From Pedobacter yonginensis (lineage in GTDB: Bacteria; Bacteroidota; Bacteroidia; Sphingobacteriales; Sphingobacteriaceae), in the NCBI RefSeq assembly GCF_003173595.1, contig NZ_QGNZ01000001.1:310001-374000 (forward strand): DNA of 64,000 nucleotides. The letters are read 5' to 3'. The notes under the pieces were generated by a model that ran no database searches, was not told the DNA's origin, and saw nothing but the letters and a program-made list of their open reading frames with translations. This document shows, in pieces, positions 27,250 through 35,867 of this stretch; the stretch's first letter is position 1, and each line of letters begins with the position of its first letter. Both the position numbers and the translations under genes were made by a program.

Positions 27250-28734
27250 ATGATGTTTTTAGAGGGAATTTCCCTGATAATAATTGCTTCGCTGCAGTTT
27301 TATTTTTTCAGCCGCTCCATAACTGAGGTAGCCAAGCTCAGTAACTTTTTTCCTTCGGGGGAACTTGGTCTTGAGTGTATAGGCGCGGCCGAGCTCAACG
27401 GTCAGAAAATAGATCAGCTGGTTTTTGAGCACAAGCATTCTGAATTTAAATCCGTTGTTCTGGCAACAAATGCCTATCTGTACAATAATGTCGGTTCGGC
27501 CGATTTTAATATCATTAAAAGTATTGCTGACCGTACCGTTAGCTCGCAGGAGGAAAAAATTTCATCTACACTTTCTCTTCCCCTATATTTCGGACTGATG
27601 GGCACTTTTATCGGGGTAATATTAGGATTGGGCTCCATAGCCCTAAACGGATTTAACCTGCAGGATACAGACCACCTGATCAACCAGCTGGTCACCGGGG
27701 TGGTAATGGCCATGGTAGTCAGTTTTCTGGGACTTGCCCTGACAACGGTTCTCAATGCTTTTCTGTTCAGAAACGCAGTTGCGCAGCGGGATGTTAACCG
27801 AAATCACTATCTGAATTTTCTGCAGGCGAAGCTGCTGCCAAACCTGGACAACAATCTGTATGCGGCACTCGATCAGTTCAAACTAAACATTGCGGACTTT
27901 AATGTCAAGTTTAGTAAAAACCTTGATTTCTTCGACAGCTCTTTTAATGAAAATATTAAAAATTTGAAAGGGACCGTGGAGGGAATGTCCGGTCAGATTG
28001 TAGCTGTAAATGAAAATATGAGCGTTCAGCTTGAATTTCTTCAGGAACTGCGGAAAATAGGCTATAACCGCATGGCTGAAGCAAATATCCGGGTGTTTGA
28101 TAAGATTAAAGAATCCGGTCCGCTACTGGTGAACTTCATCAGGGAACAACAGAAATTAACAGAAAACCTCGAGCAGGCAAATAACTTCGGATCACGTGTG
28201 GCCGGGTTAATGGACAGGGTGGCAAGTTTTGAAGATGGCATCAACAACCTTGGAAGAGAACTGCAGCAATCCGATTTACTGGGAGGCAACCTAATAAATA
28301 TCGTTAAAAAGCACCTGCATGCCATTGAACAAAAAGAACATCTGGTTAATGACTATGCAGCCCGTTCAAACAGCGAGGTGGAATCCTATCTCTCTTCTGG
28401 ACTGGAGCGAATAAAAACACTTAAAAACAAAATTGAAATCGATTTCGAAAAAGCATTTGATTTCCATGCTGAAGGCAACTTGATGCAGAACTTAAACTAC
28501 CTCAAAGAAATTGACGGGAATATCCTTAAGCTCAATCTGAATCTCGAACAAAAAAATGATGCACAGATCATTTCAAAGTTAGATCAGCTGGTCGAAATCA
28601 TGCAAGAAAAAGAGGTGTCGCCGTCGCCTCGGTCGATAATTCCGAGCACAGATAAGGAAGACGATCGTATCGAGGAAACGGCCAAAAAGGAAAGCAAGTG
28701 GTGGCGTGTCTGGGGCAAAAATAAAGCTGCTTAA
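27250..28734 (+). CDS. MotA/TolQ/ZorA-like motor protein with long coiled-coil tail
   Basis: A 494-aa protein. Hydrophobic segments lie at 5-22, 108-132 and 147-172; the pair SLPLYFGLMGTFIGVILGLG and GVVMAMVVSFLGLALTTVLN is the MotA/TolQ/ExbB stator signature. About 260 residues of predicted coiled coil follow, as in ZorA, whose tail projects deep into the cytoplasm. The C-terminus is basic (KKESKWWRVWGKNK). The partner MotB-like gene follows 2 bp later. In Zorya the ZorA5B2 complex is a proton-driven motor; the same role is inferred here. Confidence 0.85.
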   Translation: MMFLEGISLIIIASLQFYFFSRSITEVAKLSNFFPSGELGLECIGAAELNGQKIDQLVFEHKHSEFKSVVLATNAYLYNNVGSADFNIIKSIADRTVSSQEEKISSTLSLPLYFGLMGTFIGVILGLGSIALNGFNLQDTDHLINQLVTGVVMAMVVSFLGLALTTVLNAFLFRNAVAQRDVNRNHYLNFLQAKLLPNLDNNLYAALDQFKLNIADFNVKFSKNLDFFDSSFNENIKNLKGTVEGMSGQIVAVNENMSVQLEFLQELRKIGYNRMAEANIRVFDKIKESGPLLVNFIREQQKLTENLEQANNFGSRVAGLMDRVASFEDGINNLGRELQQSDLLGGNLINIVKKHLHAIEQKEHLVNDYAARSNSEVESYLSSGLERIKTLKNKIEIDFEKAFDFHAEGNLMQNLNYLKEIDGNILKLNLNLEQKNDAQIISKLDQLVEIMQEKEVSPSPRSIIPSTDKEDDRIEETAKKESKWWRVWGKNKAA

Positions 28735-28736
28735 AA

Positions 28737-29363
28737 ATGTCGGAGAAATCAAAAAGAGACTTCTTTTGGCCCAGTTACGTGGATTTAATGACCAGTTTAT
28801 TTGTGGTCATGCTGGTTATGTTTATCATTTCCTATATCAGCTTCAGAAAACAAAATCAGGAGCTGGCCGCAAGTAAGATTGAAATGGATAGAATTCGTCA
28901 GATTGATAAAGCGTTGAGGCAGCTGGATAAAAAGTATTTTTATCTCGATCCCGATAATAACCGCTACAAGTTATTGGTCGAAGTGATTTTTAAGCCCCAT
29001 AGCGCCGATATCAATACCATTGGAAAAAAAAGCCTCCAGGAGCTGGAAAATGCGGGCGCCGTTCTTTATAAAAAAATGAAGCAACTATCCACCGATAAAG
29101 ACATTAACTATCTGCTCATTGTAGAGGGGAATACCGAACGCTATAATAACAACTGGATGGTTAATCCGGATCTAGGCTATCTGACCAGTTATAAAAGGAG
29201 TCTGGCCCTGAAGAAATTCTGGCAGTCGAAGGGATTTGATTTTAGTGTTTTTCAGAACTGTGAGATTCTGATTGTCGGTAGCGGATATTTCGGCCGCTCA
29301 CACCAGAAGAACAGCCGGACCTTTACCATCCAAATTACCCCCAAATTTAAAATCGGACAATGA
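28737..29363 (+). CDS. MotB/ZorB-like stator protein with OmpA-type domain
   Basis: A 208-aa protein with one N-terminal transmembrane helix beginning PSYVDLMTSLFVVMLVMFI; D16 is at the position of the ion-binding Asp of MotB/ZorB. A short coiled linker leads to an OmpA/MotB-like peptidoglycan-binding domain (about 80-205; YLLIVEGNTE and YKRSLALKKFW are the recognisable parts). It starts 2 bp after the MotA-like gene. Together they form a complete stator-like pair. Confidence 0.87.
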   Translation: MSEKSKRDFFWPSYVDLMTSLFVVMLVMFIISYISFRKQNQELAASKIEMDRIRQIDKALRQLDKKYFYLDPDNNRYKLLVEVIFKPHSADINTIGKKSLQELENAGAVLYKKMKQLSTDKDINYLLIVEGNTERYNNNWMVNPDLGYLTSYKRSLALKKFWQSKGFDFSVFQNCEILIVGSGYFGRSHQKNSRTFTIQITPKFKIGQ

Positions 29364-29394
29364 TTCCAAAGATATATTTTCCATATTAGCCCCA

Positions 29395-30276
29395 ATGGGT
29401 AGAGAAATGAAAAGGCGTCAAACACAATACCTGAAAGTCACTGGTAAGCTGCTTTCTATAAAAGCGCGCATAGGTATAGTCTTCCTGATTTTTTCCTGCG
29501 CATCGTTCTGCGGTTTGGCCCAGACCCAGGTTTCTATCTTGTCCTGGAATTTAAAAGACCTGGGTATTTCTAAAACGCAGACTGAATTTGCCTTTATGGC
29601 AAATCTGATGAAGGGATACGATTTGGTTGCCATACAAGAGGTAGTTGCAGGACCCAACGGCCCAAAGGCGGTTGCAGAACTTGCCCTTGAGCTGAACAGG
29701 ACCGGGTTTTCATGGGACTACACCATAAGTGCGGTTACCTCAGGAGGCTCGGTGCATAAATCGGAGCGTTATGCCGTGCTCTGGAAGACAGCCCGGTTAA
29801 AAAAGCTTGGACAGGGATGGCTGGAGAAAACCTACGGAAAGCTCATCGAAAGGGAACCATTTTATGTTCGATTCCGAATGGGAAATAAAGAATTTCAGCT
29901 GGCAAACTACCATGCCATTACCAAAAGTAAGCAGCCGGAAACCGAAATCAAATATTTTAAATTCCTTCCGGCCTTATATCCTGAAAGATCAATCATTTTT
30001 TGCGGAGATTACAATCTGCCGCAATCGCACAGTGTTTTTGAACCCCTGAAGAAAACGGGTTTCCGCCCCGCCCTCACCAAACAAAAAACATCCCTCCGCC
30101 AGCGATGCATTAATGGCGACTGTCTGGCTTCGGAATTTGATAATTTCTTTTTTGATGCATCTGCAATGAAGCTTAAAAGTGCCGGTGTCATTCATTTTTA
30201 CAGGAAATTTTCGACTTTGAAGGCAGCAAGAAAATTATCCGACCATATTCCCATATTTATGACTATTGAACTATAA
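29395..30276 (+). CDS. Exported DNase I-fold (EEP family) enzyme
   Basis: Endonuclease/exonuclease/phosphatase family. ATG 29395 (or 29407) gives a basic start and a hydrophobic export segment (IGIVFLIFSCASFCGLAQ), so the catalytic domain should be outside the cytoplasm. EEP motifs are all present: ILSWNLKDLG (Asn), LVAIQEVV (Glu), ANYHA (His), FCGDYNLP (Asp/Asn) and a final SDHIPIFM (Asp/His). The family includes DNase I-like nucleases and phosphodiesterases. It lies between the motor genes and the FtsK-like gene, with 2 bp to the latter. A periplasmic nuclease role is inference. Confidence 0.85.
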   Translation: MGREMKRRQTQYLKVTGKLLSIKARIGIVFLIFSCASFCGLAQTQVSILSWNLKDLGISKTQTEFAFMANLMKGYDLVAIQEVVAGPNGPKAVAELALELNRTGFSWDYTISAVTSGGSVHKSERYAVLWKTARLKKLGQGWLEKTYGKLIEREPFYVRFRMGNKEFQLANYHAITKSKQPETEIKYFKFLPALYPERSIIFCGDYNLPQSHSVFEPLKKTGFRPALTKQKTSLRQRCINGDCLASEFDNFFFDASAMKLKSAGVIHFYRKFSTLKAARKLSDHIPIFMTIEL

Positions 30277-30278
30277 AG

Positions 30279-31784
30279 ATGGATGATCTAAGTACCATTG
30301 ACAATGCTTACCCAGATCCGAAAAAAAGGTTTCCCGCATGGATTAAACTCCCTTTTTACCATTTGCCTGATGCGCAAAATCCCTCAAGCGACTTAAAAGA
30401 GTTCCTGATGGGCTTCAGCCAGGCTACAGCTGATTACCAGTTCCCATTGGTGCTAGGACGGGACACGACTTACCAGGCTTATGATATTGCCAACCAGCCC
30501 AATGTACTCATTGCCGGGGCCACGGGAAGCGGTAAGACACAATTTATTTATAACCAGCTTGCATTCTGGCTTTCCACCAGGCGACCCGAACAGCTTCAGA
30601 TTTTGATCTGTGGGAGTAAACCGATAGATTACCATTTTCTAGACCCCTTAAATTGCCATTTTCTGGCGGCTCACTGCAATAAAATCCAGTTTAACGGAAA
30701 TAGTGATTTTCTGCAATTAATGAATTCATTGACTCAAGAGCTTAACCACCGGCTGGAATGCTTTACAATGGCCGGCGTAAAATCCATCACCCAATACAAC
30801 AAGCTGTACTCAAAGCAGGTAAGCCAGGCAGAGAAACCCGGTACTTACCTTCCCGATTTAGTTCTGATAATTGATGATTTATACAACTTCGTCTCCGTTC
30901 CAGGACATGCGGATTTACTTTCTGAGGTGATGCATAAAACTTCCAATACCGGGATTTATATACTCGCAGCAACCAGCCAGGTAAACTCATCTGCAGTAAG
31001 TAGAAAACTGCGCGCCAACTTTGTTTTCCGCATAGCAATGAAGGTGATGTCGCAGTCCGATTCGAGAAAAATTTTAGACGAAACCGGCGCAGAGCATCTT
31101 CAGCCCGGTCAGCTGCTTTACAACCTGCATGGCCAGCATAAAAAATTGTCCTTCCCTGAAATACCATTTGATGTATTAAAAAAACTTGTGAGTGAAATTG
31201 CCGCTCAGGCAGCTTTTCAGCATCCCTATGCGCTTTATAAACAACCGGAAATGCAAAGCGAGTATCCGCTGGAAAAAGATCGGTTTTTTGAGGAGGCAGC
31301 ACGGATAGTGGTGATGCACCAACAGGCATCAACTTCACTTCTTCAGCGTAAATTAAAGCTAGGTTACAACCGGGTGGGTAGAATAATGGATCAGCTCGAA
31401 CATGCAGGGATTGTCGGCCCGTTTGATGGGCTTAAGCCCAGGATTGTATGCTGTCCGGATGAGTATTCGCTTGAACAATTTCTATCAGGCATTGGTAATA
31501 CTAAATATAATGCAGGAGAAAAAGACTCCATGCATCCTATAAACGGCATTTTGCAACCCGCCCCACCTGCTGAATCTTTTTCCAATGCCCGAAGAGATGA
31601 GCGGATTATAGATAAAAAAGAAAGGCATTCGGGCACAGCATCAACTCAGGATGAGCTTCGCGTTGTAAAGGGTTCCGCCTTCAGGAACACAAAAAACTTA
31701 AGCATTAAGTCGAAACGATCATTGTGGGACATCATCAGAGATTTTTTTTATGGAGAGAGAATATCGGACAATTTTAATAGCTAA
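30279..31784 (+). CDS. FtsK-like DNA translocase with host-type gamma domain, no N-terminal membrane region
   Basis: A 501-aa soluble FtsK/SpoIIIE-family ATPase: Walker A GATGSGKT (80-87), Walker B LVLIIDDLYN (about 180-189; host FtsK has DEFAD), then SDSRKILDETGAEHLQPGQLLY in the position of the host SRTILDSGGADQL segment. The gamma winged helix (about 328-392) reads QRKLKLGYNRVGRIMDQLE against QRKLKLGYNRAGRIIDQLE in the host protein, while the motor domain is far more divergent. A basic, probably disordered tail of about 100 residues ends the protein. It is the penultimate gene of the operon, with 2-bp gaps on both sides. Confidence 0.9.
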   Translation: MDDLSTIDNAYPDPKKRFPAWIKLPFYHLPDAQNPSSDLKEFLMGFSQATADYQFPLVLGRDTTYQAYDIANQPNVLIAGATGSGKTQFIYNQLAFWLSTRRPEQLQILICGSKPIDYHFLDPLNCHFLAAHCNKIQFNGNSDFLQLMNSLTQELNHRLECFTMAGVKSITQYNKLYSKQVSQAEKPGTYLPDLVLIIDDLYNFVSVPGHADLLSEVMHKTSNTGIYILAATSQVNSSAVSRKLRANFVFRIAMKVMSQSDSRKILDETGAEHLQPGQLLYNLHGQHKKLSFPEIPFDVLKKLVSEIAAQAAFQHPYALYKQPEMQSEYPLEKDRFFEEAARIVVMHQQASTSLLQRKLKLGYNRVGRIMDQLEHAGIVGPFDGLKPRIVCCPDEYSLEQFLSGIGNTKYNAGEKDSMHPINGILQPAPPAESFSNARRDERIIDKKERHSGTASTQDELRVVKGSAFRNTKNLSIKSKRSLWDIIRDFFYGERISDNFNS

Positions 31785-31786
31785 CA

Positions 31787-32008
31787 ATGAAATTTTTAAT
31801 ATCAGTTTTAATTTTTATCCAGATAGCCACAATCGGCCAGGAAAAAAAGCAAGAGGTCTATATCTGTGTCAGCCCGACAGCGATCGCTTACCACAAATCA
31901 AAAACAGCTTGTAAAGGCATCCGGAGTTGTACCCACCGGATTCAAAAGGTAACCCTCGAAGATGCAATTAAAAAATACAAGTATCGAGCGTGTAAGTTAT
32001 GTTTTTAG
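31787..32008 (+). CDS. Small exported Cys-rich protein
   Basis: A 73-aa protein with signal peptide (MKFLISVLIFIQIATIGQ) and a compact domain with Cys/His spacing VYICVSP...YHKSKTACKGIRSCTHRI...ACKLCF. The pattern resembles a small family common in Bacteroidota in which a Cys-x2-Cys end and internal His/Cys could bind a metal, or form disulphides after export. It starts 2 bp after the FtsK-like stop and closes the operon. Confidence 0.75.
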   Translation: MKFLISVLIFIQIATIGQEKKQEVYICVSPTAIAYHKSKTACKGIRSCTHRIQKVTLEDAIKKYKYRACKLCF

Positions 32009-32188
32009 CGCTTTAACGGCTGGCATAATAATCCATATCATGTTGTACTCTAATTTTTTTAATCATGTCTGTCGAGTTTTTTGCTTTAAAAGGCGATATG
32101 CATCACCGATTGTCTCCTTAGCCCTCACTTTCCATAGGAGAAAAAAGAGACTTTTTTTATCAATGCAGGAGTTTATGTATGTTCGTTT

Positions 32189-32539
32189 TTAATTTGTTCC
32201 CAGCAAGGCAATTTTGGCAAACGGTAAGGCGCTTAACCGAATCAGGGCAGCAAAAATTATCATAAGTATTCCACAAATTCTATATATCCTGTTTCTTTTA
32301 TTTTTTTCAGCTGTAATCTTTATAGCGTCACTTCTGGTGAACAAAAAATAAGAGTTCGCAGCAAGTGTGATGAAAAAAAGTGCAGGAAAAAGATGAAGGG
32401 CGACGTTTATAATTCTGTTGTCCTCATAAAAAAATAGCACACAGCCACCATTCAAATCCGTTCCGATAGGAAGGTAAGCAAGGTGAACAAACCCATTTAA
32501 TTGATCCGTCTTGCCAATTTTCTTACAAAGGAGAATCAT
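32189..32539 (-). pseudogene. Truncated multi-pass membrane protein
   Basis: A 116-aa frame with two strong hydrophobic segments (VALHLFPALFFITLAANSYFLF and ICGILMIIFAALIRLSAL) separated by a basic loop KKRNRIYR-like. The pattern matches the C-terminal half of a DUF998-like four- to six-helix Bacteroidota protein, but the usual first helices and final helix are missing. Its N-terminus is atypical. I take it as a fragment; a short functional version is possible. Confidence 0.5.
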
Positions 32540-32713
32540 TTCTAAATCAACAGGTTATGTTTTAATTGTTTTTGGTGAGATGGGGTCAACGGGTTTCGGT
32601 TTGTCCACGCTATATAATGATTCTATACCTTTGTCTATGAAAGGATTTTACCTGACAGATGAATCCAAAAAGTGATGATACAATTAGTCATACTGACTCC
32701 ATTTCCATCTGCC

Positions 32714-33442
32714 TTAGCAAAACGGATGATCTTCACCCGCATTTTCACAGAACTTTTCATAAAGAAAGTCTAGATTTGATAAGAGATTTGTTGCTAAATC
32801 CTCTTCTATCTTTTGAATTTCACTTAGGTTCCCAATAATTGTTATTCCAAGATATTCATCTATAACATCCGAGGGTAAAAGTTGCGGCCCTTTAGCCTTA
32901 AGTACAGGGTTTTCATCGAGCATCTCTTTGATGCCTTTGTGGATCTCAAGTAGTTCAACATCGACATTGTTTAAAGAACCTTCATGAGCAATCTTATTTC
33001 GGATAACTTTGACCGTACTGAATAATATTTTCAGGTTTTCAACTATTGTTTTAATTCCCTCTACACCCTGTTTGTCGGCGCATTTTAACAACATGTTCTC
33101 GAAGCCGTTTGCGCCCCTTGGAAGCTTCCAAATGTAGACCGCATCGATTAGTTTCAAGACCAGGTCTTTATATGTGGTAATCTTGAGAAAGAAATTCTCA
33201 ATATGATACTTGAGCTGCATCTCCCTGCTTATGTTTGGGTGAGGAGGTACGCCACTGTCGTGATGAAGGGCAGCAATTAACTGCCTGGCCATAACCAAAT
33301 CTTTTAACACTTTCTTAATTTTTGCAAAATCGCCCATCACCTGCTGGCAGTAAAGTCTCTGCAGGGAATTTTGATCGTGCTGCTTGTAGAATACTATATC
33401 CTGAATGAGTTTTCGGTTAAATTTATGGTCAGTGAGGAGCAT
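32714..33442 (-). CDS. HEPN-domain protein
   Basis: A 242-aa, almost entirely helical protein with the HEPN ribonuclease motif Rx4H: R148-N-K-I-A-H153 in VIRNKIAHEG. The layout resembles the Cthe_2314-like HEPN group. HEPN proteins often act as RNases in toxin-antitoxin or abortive-infection systems. No nucleotidyltransferase (MNT) or other antitoxin partner is adjacent, so it may be an orphan or act with a distant gene. It is transcribed against the main operon. Confidence 0.75.
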   Translation of the reverse strand: MLLTDHKFNRKLIQDIVFYKQHDQNSLQRLYCQQVMGDFAKIKKVLKDLVMARQLIAALHHDSGVPPHPNISREMQLKYHIENFFLKITTYKDLVLKLIDAVYIWKLPRGANGFENMLLKCADKQGVEGIKTIVENLKILFSTVKVIRNKIAHEGSLNNVDVELLEIHKGIKEMLDENPVLKAKGPQLLPSDVIDEYLGITIIGNLSEIQKIEEDLATNLLSNLDFLYEKFCENAGEDHPFC

Positions 33443-33852
33443 TATTCTTTAGGTTTAAGAATTAAAAAATATAACAATTATACAAAACACTACTGCCAAT
33501 ATGCAGCTGGACTGCAGGGATGATCCTGTTATAGCGATGCAAATCTGTTTATTTATTTGTCCTGAGTATTGAAGAAACGGCCTTCCAAAATTACGTTGTT
33601 ATATATAATCATTCACTCAACAGGCCTGGTTATCCTTTAATTCCAGACTTTAAAAAAACTCGTGAATTTTGGATACTCCGGTTTTTCGGCTCGCATAATG
33701 ACGCCAGAAAAACTGGCTCACACCCGTACTAGATTTATAGCGCTTCAATACCTGTGTTTCCATTTTTTGACTTTCTTTTTTTGTTTTTCTTTTGGAATGT
33801 TTTAGAAAATAAATATTAGTATTATCAAATTTAAAGCTTTGATAGTCCTGAT
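33443..33852. other. Noncoding spacer
   Basis: About 400 bp, T-rich near its right end. No gene or structured element recognised. Confidence 0.4.
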
Positions 33853-34194
33853 TTGAAACAACTTCTGTTAACCTTAATACTTACAACTTCCCTTATCATC
33901 ACAACAATGATTTTGCTGCTATTCACAGATGTACTAATGCATGTTTTTGCAGCTTTTAAATTAAATTTTATTGCTGATGATGTTTTTACATTCCTTCGTT
34001 ATATAATATTCGCTCTGGTGTTATTGTCTTATTTTTTTGCAGCAAGAATACTGGTTAAACAATTACTGATTACTTATCGCTACTGCAGAAATTATAGGCC
34101 TGGATTTCCTATTTATCTCTCACCGATTGGTGATACTCGTTATTTGCTGGCAGCAAATAACGCACACCAACCTTATTTTAGGTTAAATGTATAG
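33853..34194 (+). CDS. Small two-helix membrane protein
   Basis: A 113-aa frame from TTG 33853, with two long hydrophobic helices (4-33 and 45-67) and a polar C-terminus rich in aromatic residues (YRYCRNYRPGFPIYLSP). No in-frame ATG precedes the first helix. No family recognised. Confidence 0.5.
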   Translation: MKQLLLTLILTTSLIITTMILLLFTDVLMHVFAAFKLNFIADDVFTFLRYIIFALVLLSYFFAARILVKQLLITYRYCRNYRPGFPIYLSPIGDTRYLLAANNAHQPYFRLNV

Positions 34195-34264
34195 ATAATA
34201 TTAACTTACAACAGCGGCTTTTAAATTAATTATTAATTTGCCTAGCGAAACTATTCAGAATTTT

Positions 34265-34579
34265 ATGGGAATACTAAGTCAGGAATTTATATATCAGTCT
34301 CTGCAATCCAGGAATTATCCTTTGGTAATAATGGAGTTATCTGAACGGGGCAATATTATAGACCAGGATTTGAGCGTTACATATGCAATTGATATTTTTT
34401 TGGATCAATTCTTCCTGGAAGTTGAGTCTGCTGATAACTTTGACGACAGTGAGATCCTTCAGGATTTAGACTTGCTTTTTTTAACACACATTACCGATGG
34501 TAAATATAAATTAAAGGATAAGTACGTAATTCGTTTAATCCCGCTAATGGTTAACAGGACACCGCAAAGTCAGCTTTGA
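34265..34579 (+). CDS. Small acidic hypothetical protein
   Basis: From ATG 34265 (104 aa; a TTG at 34238 is the alternative). Acidic and helical, with ESADNFDDSEILQDLDLLF in the middle. No domain recognised. Its end abuts a fragment of an unrelated glycosidase gene, so a chimeric or truncated origin is possible. Confidence 0.4.
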   Translation: MGILSQEFIYQSLQSRNYPLVIMELSERGNIIDQDLSVTYAIDIFLDQFFLEVESADNFDDSEILQDLDLLFLTHITDGKYKLKDKYVIRLIPLMVNRTPQSQL

Positions 34580-34711
34580 CAATGGTCGAATGCTGATGGA
34601 TGTAGAATTGCCCCTTGGTGTAAGTGCGGTAGTAGAGCTACCGGATGCGAACGGGAAATTGATACAGCGAAAAGAGATAGGAAGCGGAAAACACCATTTT
34701 CAGGGATAAAA
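34572..34711 (+). pseudogene. Remnant of a rhamnosidase-like C-terminal domain
   Basis: In one frame (VSFDNGRMLMDVELPLGVSA, then AVVELPDANGKLIQRKEIGSGKHHFQ, stop) the sequence has the pattern of the terminal beta-sandwich of GH78 alpha-L-rhamnosidases, where PxxxxATVxLP and xSGxYxF are typical. Nothing upstream continues the enzyme, so this is a leftover of a deleted gene. Confidence 0.45.
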
Positions 34712-34930
34712 AAGGTTTTTAATTGAAACATACTAATAATCTCATGGGGTGCTGGCTCAAGCAGGCATTGAGGTACTGGTTTTAATTTGAAGAAACTGCC
34801 AGCAAAAAAATACCTAAAACTTGGTATTTGCTGATACAACTATTAGTTGTAATTTTATACTTATAACTCAGGTTTATAAGTATTTATAGCCTGTTTAATA
34901 CGAATTGCGGTTTTCTTTAACGCTCAAAAA

Positions 34931-35866
34931 ATGACCAGCACCCAAAAACTTGTTTTCATTCGAAAACACCTTCGCCTGCATTACAAACGGCTTCGTGAAA
35001 TTGATCCGGAAAATATCGTCGGCTATCGGGTTGGGAAAAAAAAAACCAATGGGATTTTTCAGCGCAATTTTGCGATCATCTTTCAGGTTAAAAAGAAGAT
35101 TGATTTAGCAGACATTCATCAGGATAATCATATTCCAAAGATTATCCGAATAGCGCTGCCAGAAGGGGAAATCTTAAAAGTGAGAACCGACGTGCAGCAG
35201 ACAGGTGCCTTTAATTTTCAGAACGGACTTACCGGAATGGTAAGAAGTCAAAATAGTCCCGGCAATAGCTATGGTAGTGCCGGGTTATTTGTAACCGATG
35301 ACGGGCAGAATACGCTTATGATAACCAATTATCATGTTTCAGCTGAAAATTTTTTAAATGATAACATTTATTATTACCGCAGGGATCCCGGACAGGTAAA
35401 TCAGGATGTGAGTTTAAAAACCAAAGCGGCGAACCAGTTCTCTGGAAGTTTTTTAGAAGGACTAATCTCTGAAAACGTGGATATTGCTTTTGTGGAAATG
35501 AGCGTCAGGCCTGAAATGCCGAATCAGTTGCCATCGGGTCTGCTCATTCAGTCCAGGGTAACTGATCAACCTCTTCCAGCACACTTCGAAGGCAAAACCG
35601 TTACGGTATATTCTTATTCTTCACCACAGGGTGGAGATGCTACCATCCATGATGTGTCTACGGTCCTTCATACCAAACATCCTGGAGTTTCCTTCATTGA
35701 CCTCATTCAGTTATCCCCAAAGATTACCCAGGGCGGCGATTCCGGATCAGTTGTGCTCACCAAAAGTGACGCTGTATTGGGTATTATTGTTGGAGCGGAT
35801 GAGGAATTTTCCTACGCGATTCCTTTTTATAAAATAGAAAACTTTAAATCTTTTAACCTCTTATAA
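34931..35866 (+). CDS. Trypsin-like serine protease
   Basis: A 311-aa protein with a complete chymotrypsin-fold triad: H135 in ITNYHVS, D184 in NVDIAFVEM and S271 in TQGGDSGSVV. The N-terminal 95 residues form a basic extra domain (KHLRLHYKRLREIDPENIVG). No signal peptide is visible, so it is probably cytoplasmic. It starts a three-gene unit (1-2-bp gaps) with a secreted barrel-like protein and a multi-pass membrane protein. Trypsin-fold proteases occur as effectors in several anti-phage systems; here the role is inference. Confidence 0.87.
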   Translation: MTSTQKLVFIRKHLRLHYKRLREIDPENIVGYRVGKKKTNGIFQRNFAIIFQVKKKIDLADIHQDNHIPKIIRIALPEGEILKVRTDVQQTGAFNFQNGLTGMVRSQNSPGNSYGSAGLFVTDDGQNTLMITNYHVSAENFLNDNIYYYRRDPGQVNQDVSLKTKAANQFSGSFLEGLISENVDIAFVEMSVRPEMPNQLPSGLLIQSRVTDQPLPAHFEGKTVTVYSYSSPQGGDATIHDVSTVLHTKHPGVSFIDLIQLSPKITQGGDSGSVVLTKSDAVLGIIVGADEEFSYAIPFYKIENFKSFNLL

Positions 35867-35867
35867 C

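Noticed and set aside
20481..32008. Canonical Zorya system
   Set aside because: Only the ZorA/ZorB-like motor is present; no ZorC, ZorD or other described Zorya effector was found, and extra cytoskeletal genes are present.
31962..32192. 76-aa frame overlapping the small Cys gene
   Set aside because: It overlaps a better gene in another frame and has a membrane-like but irregular composition.
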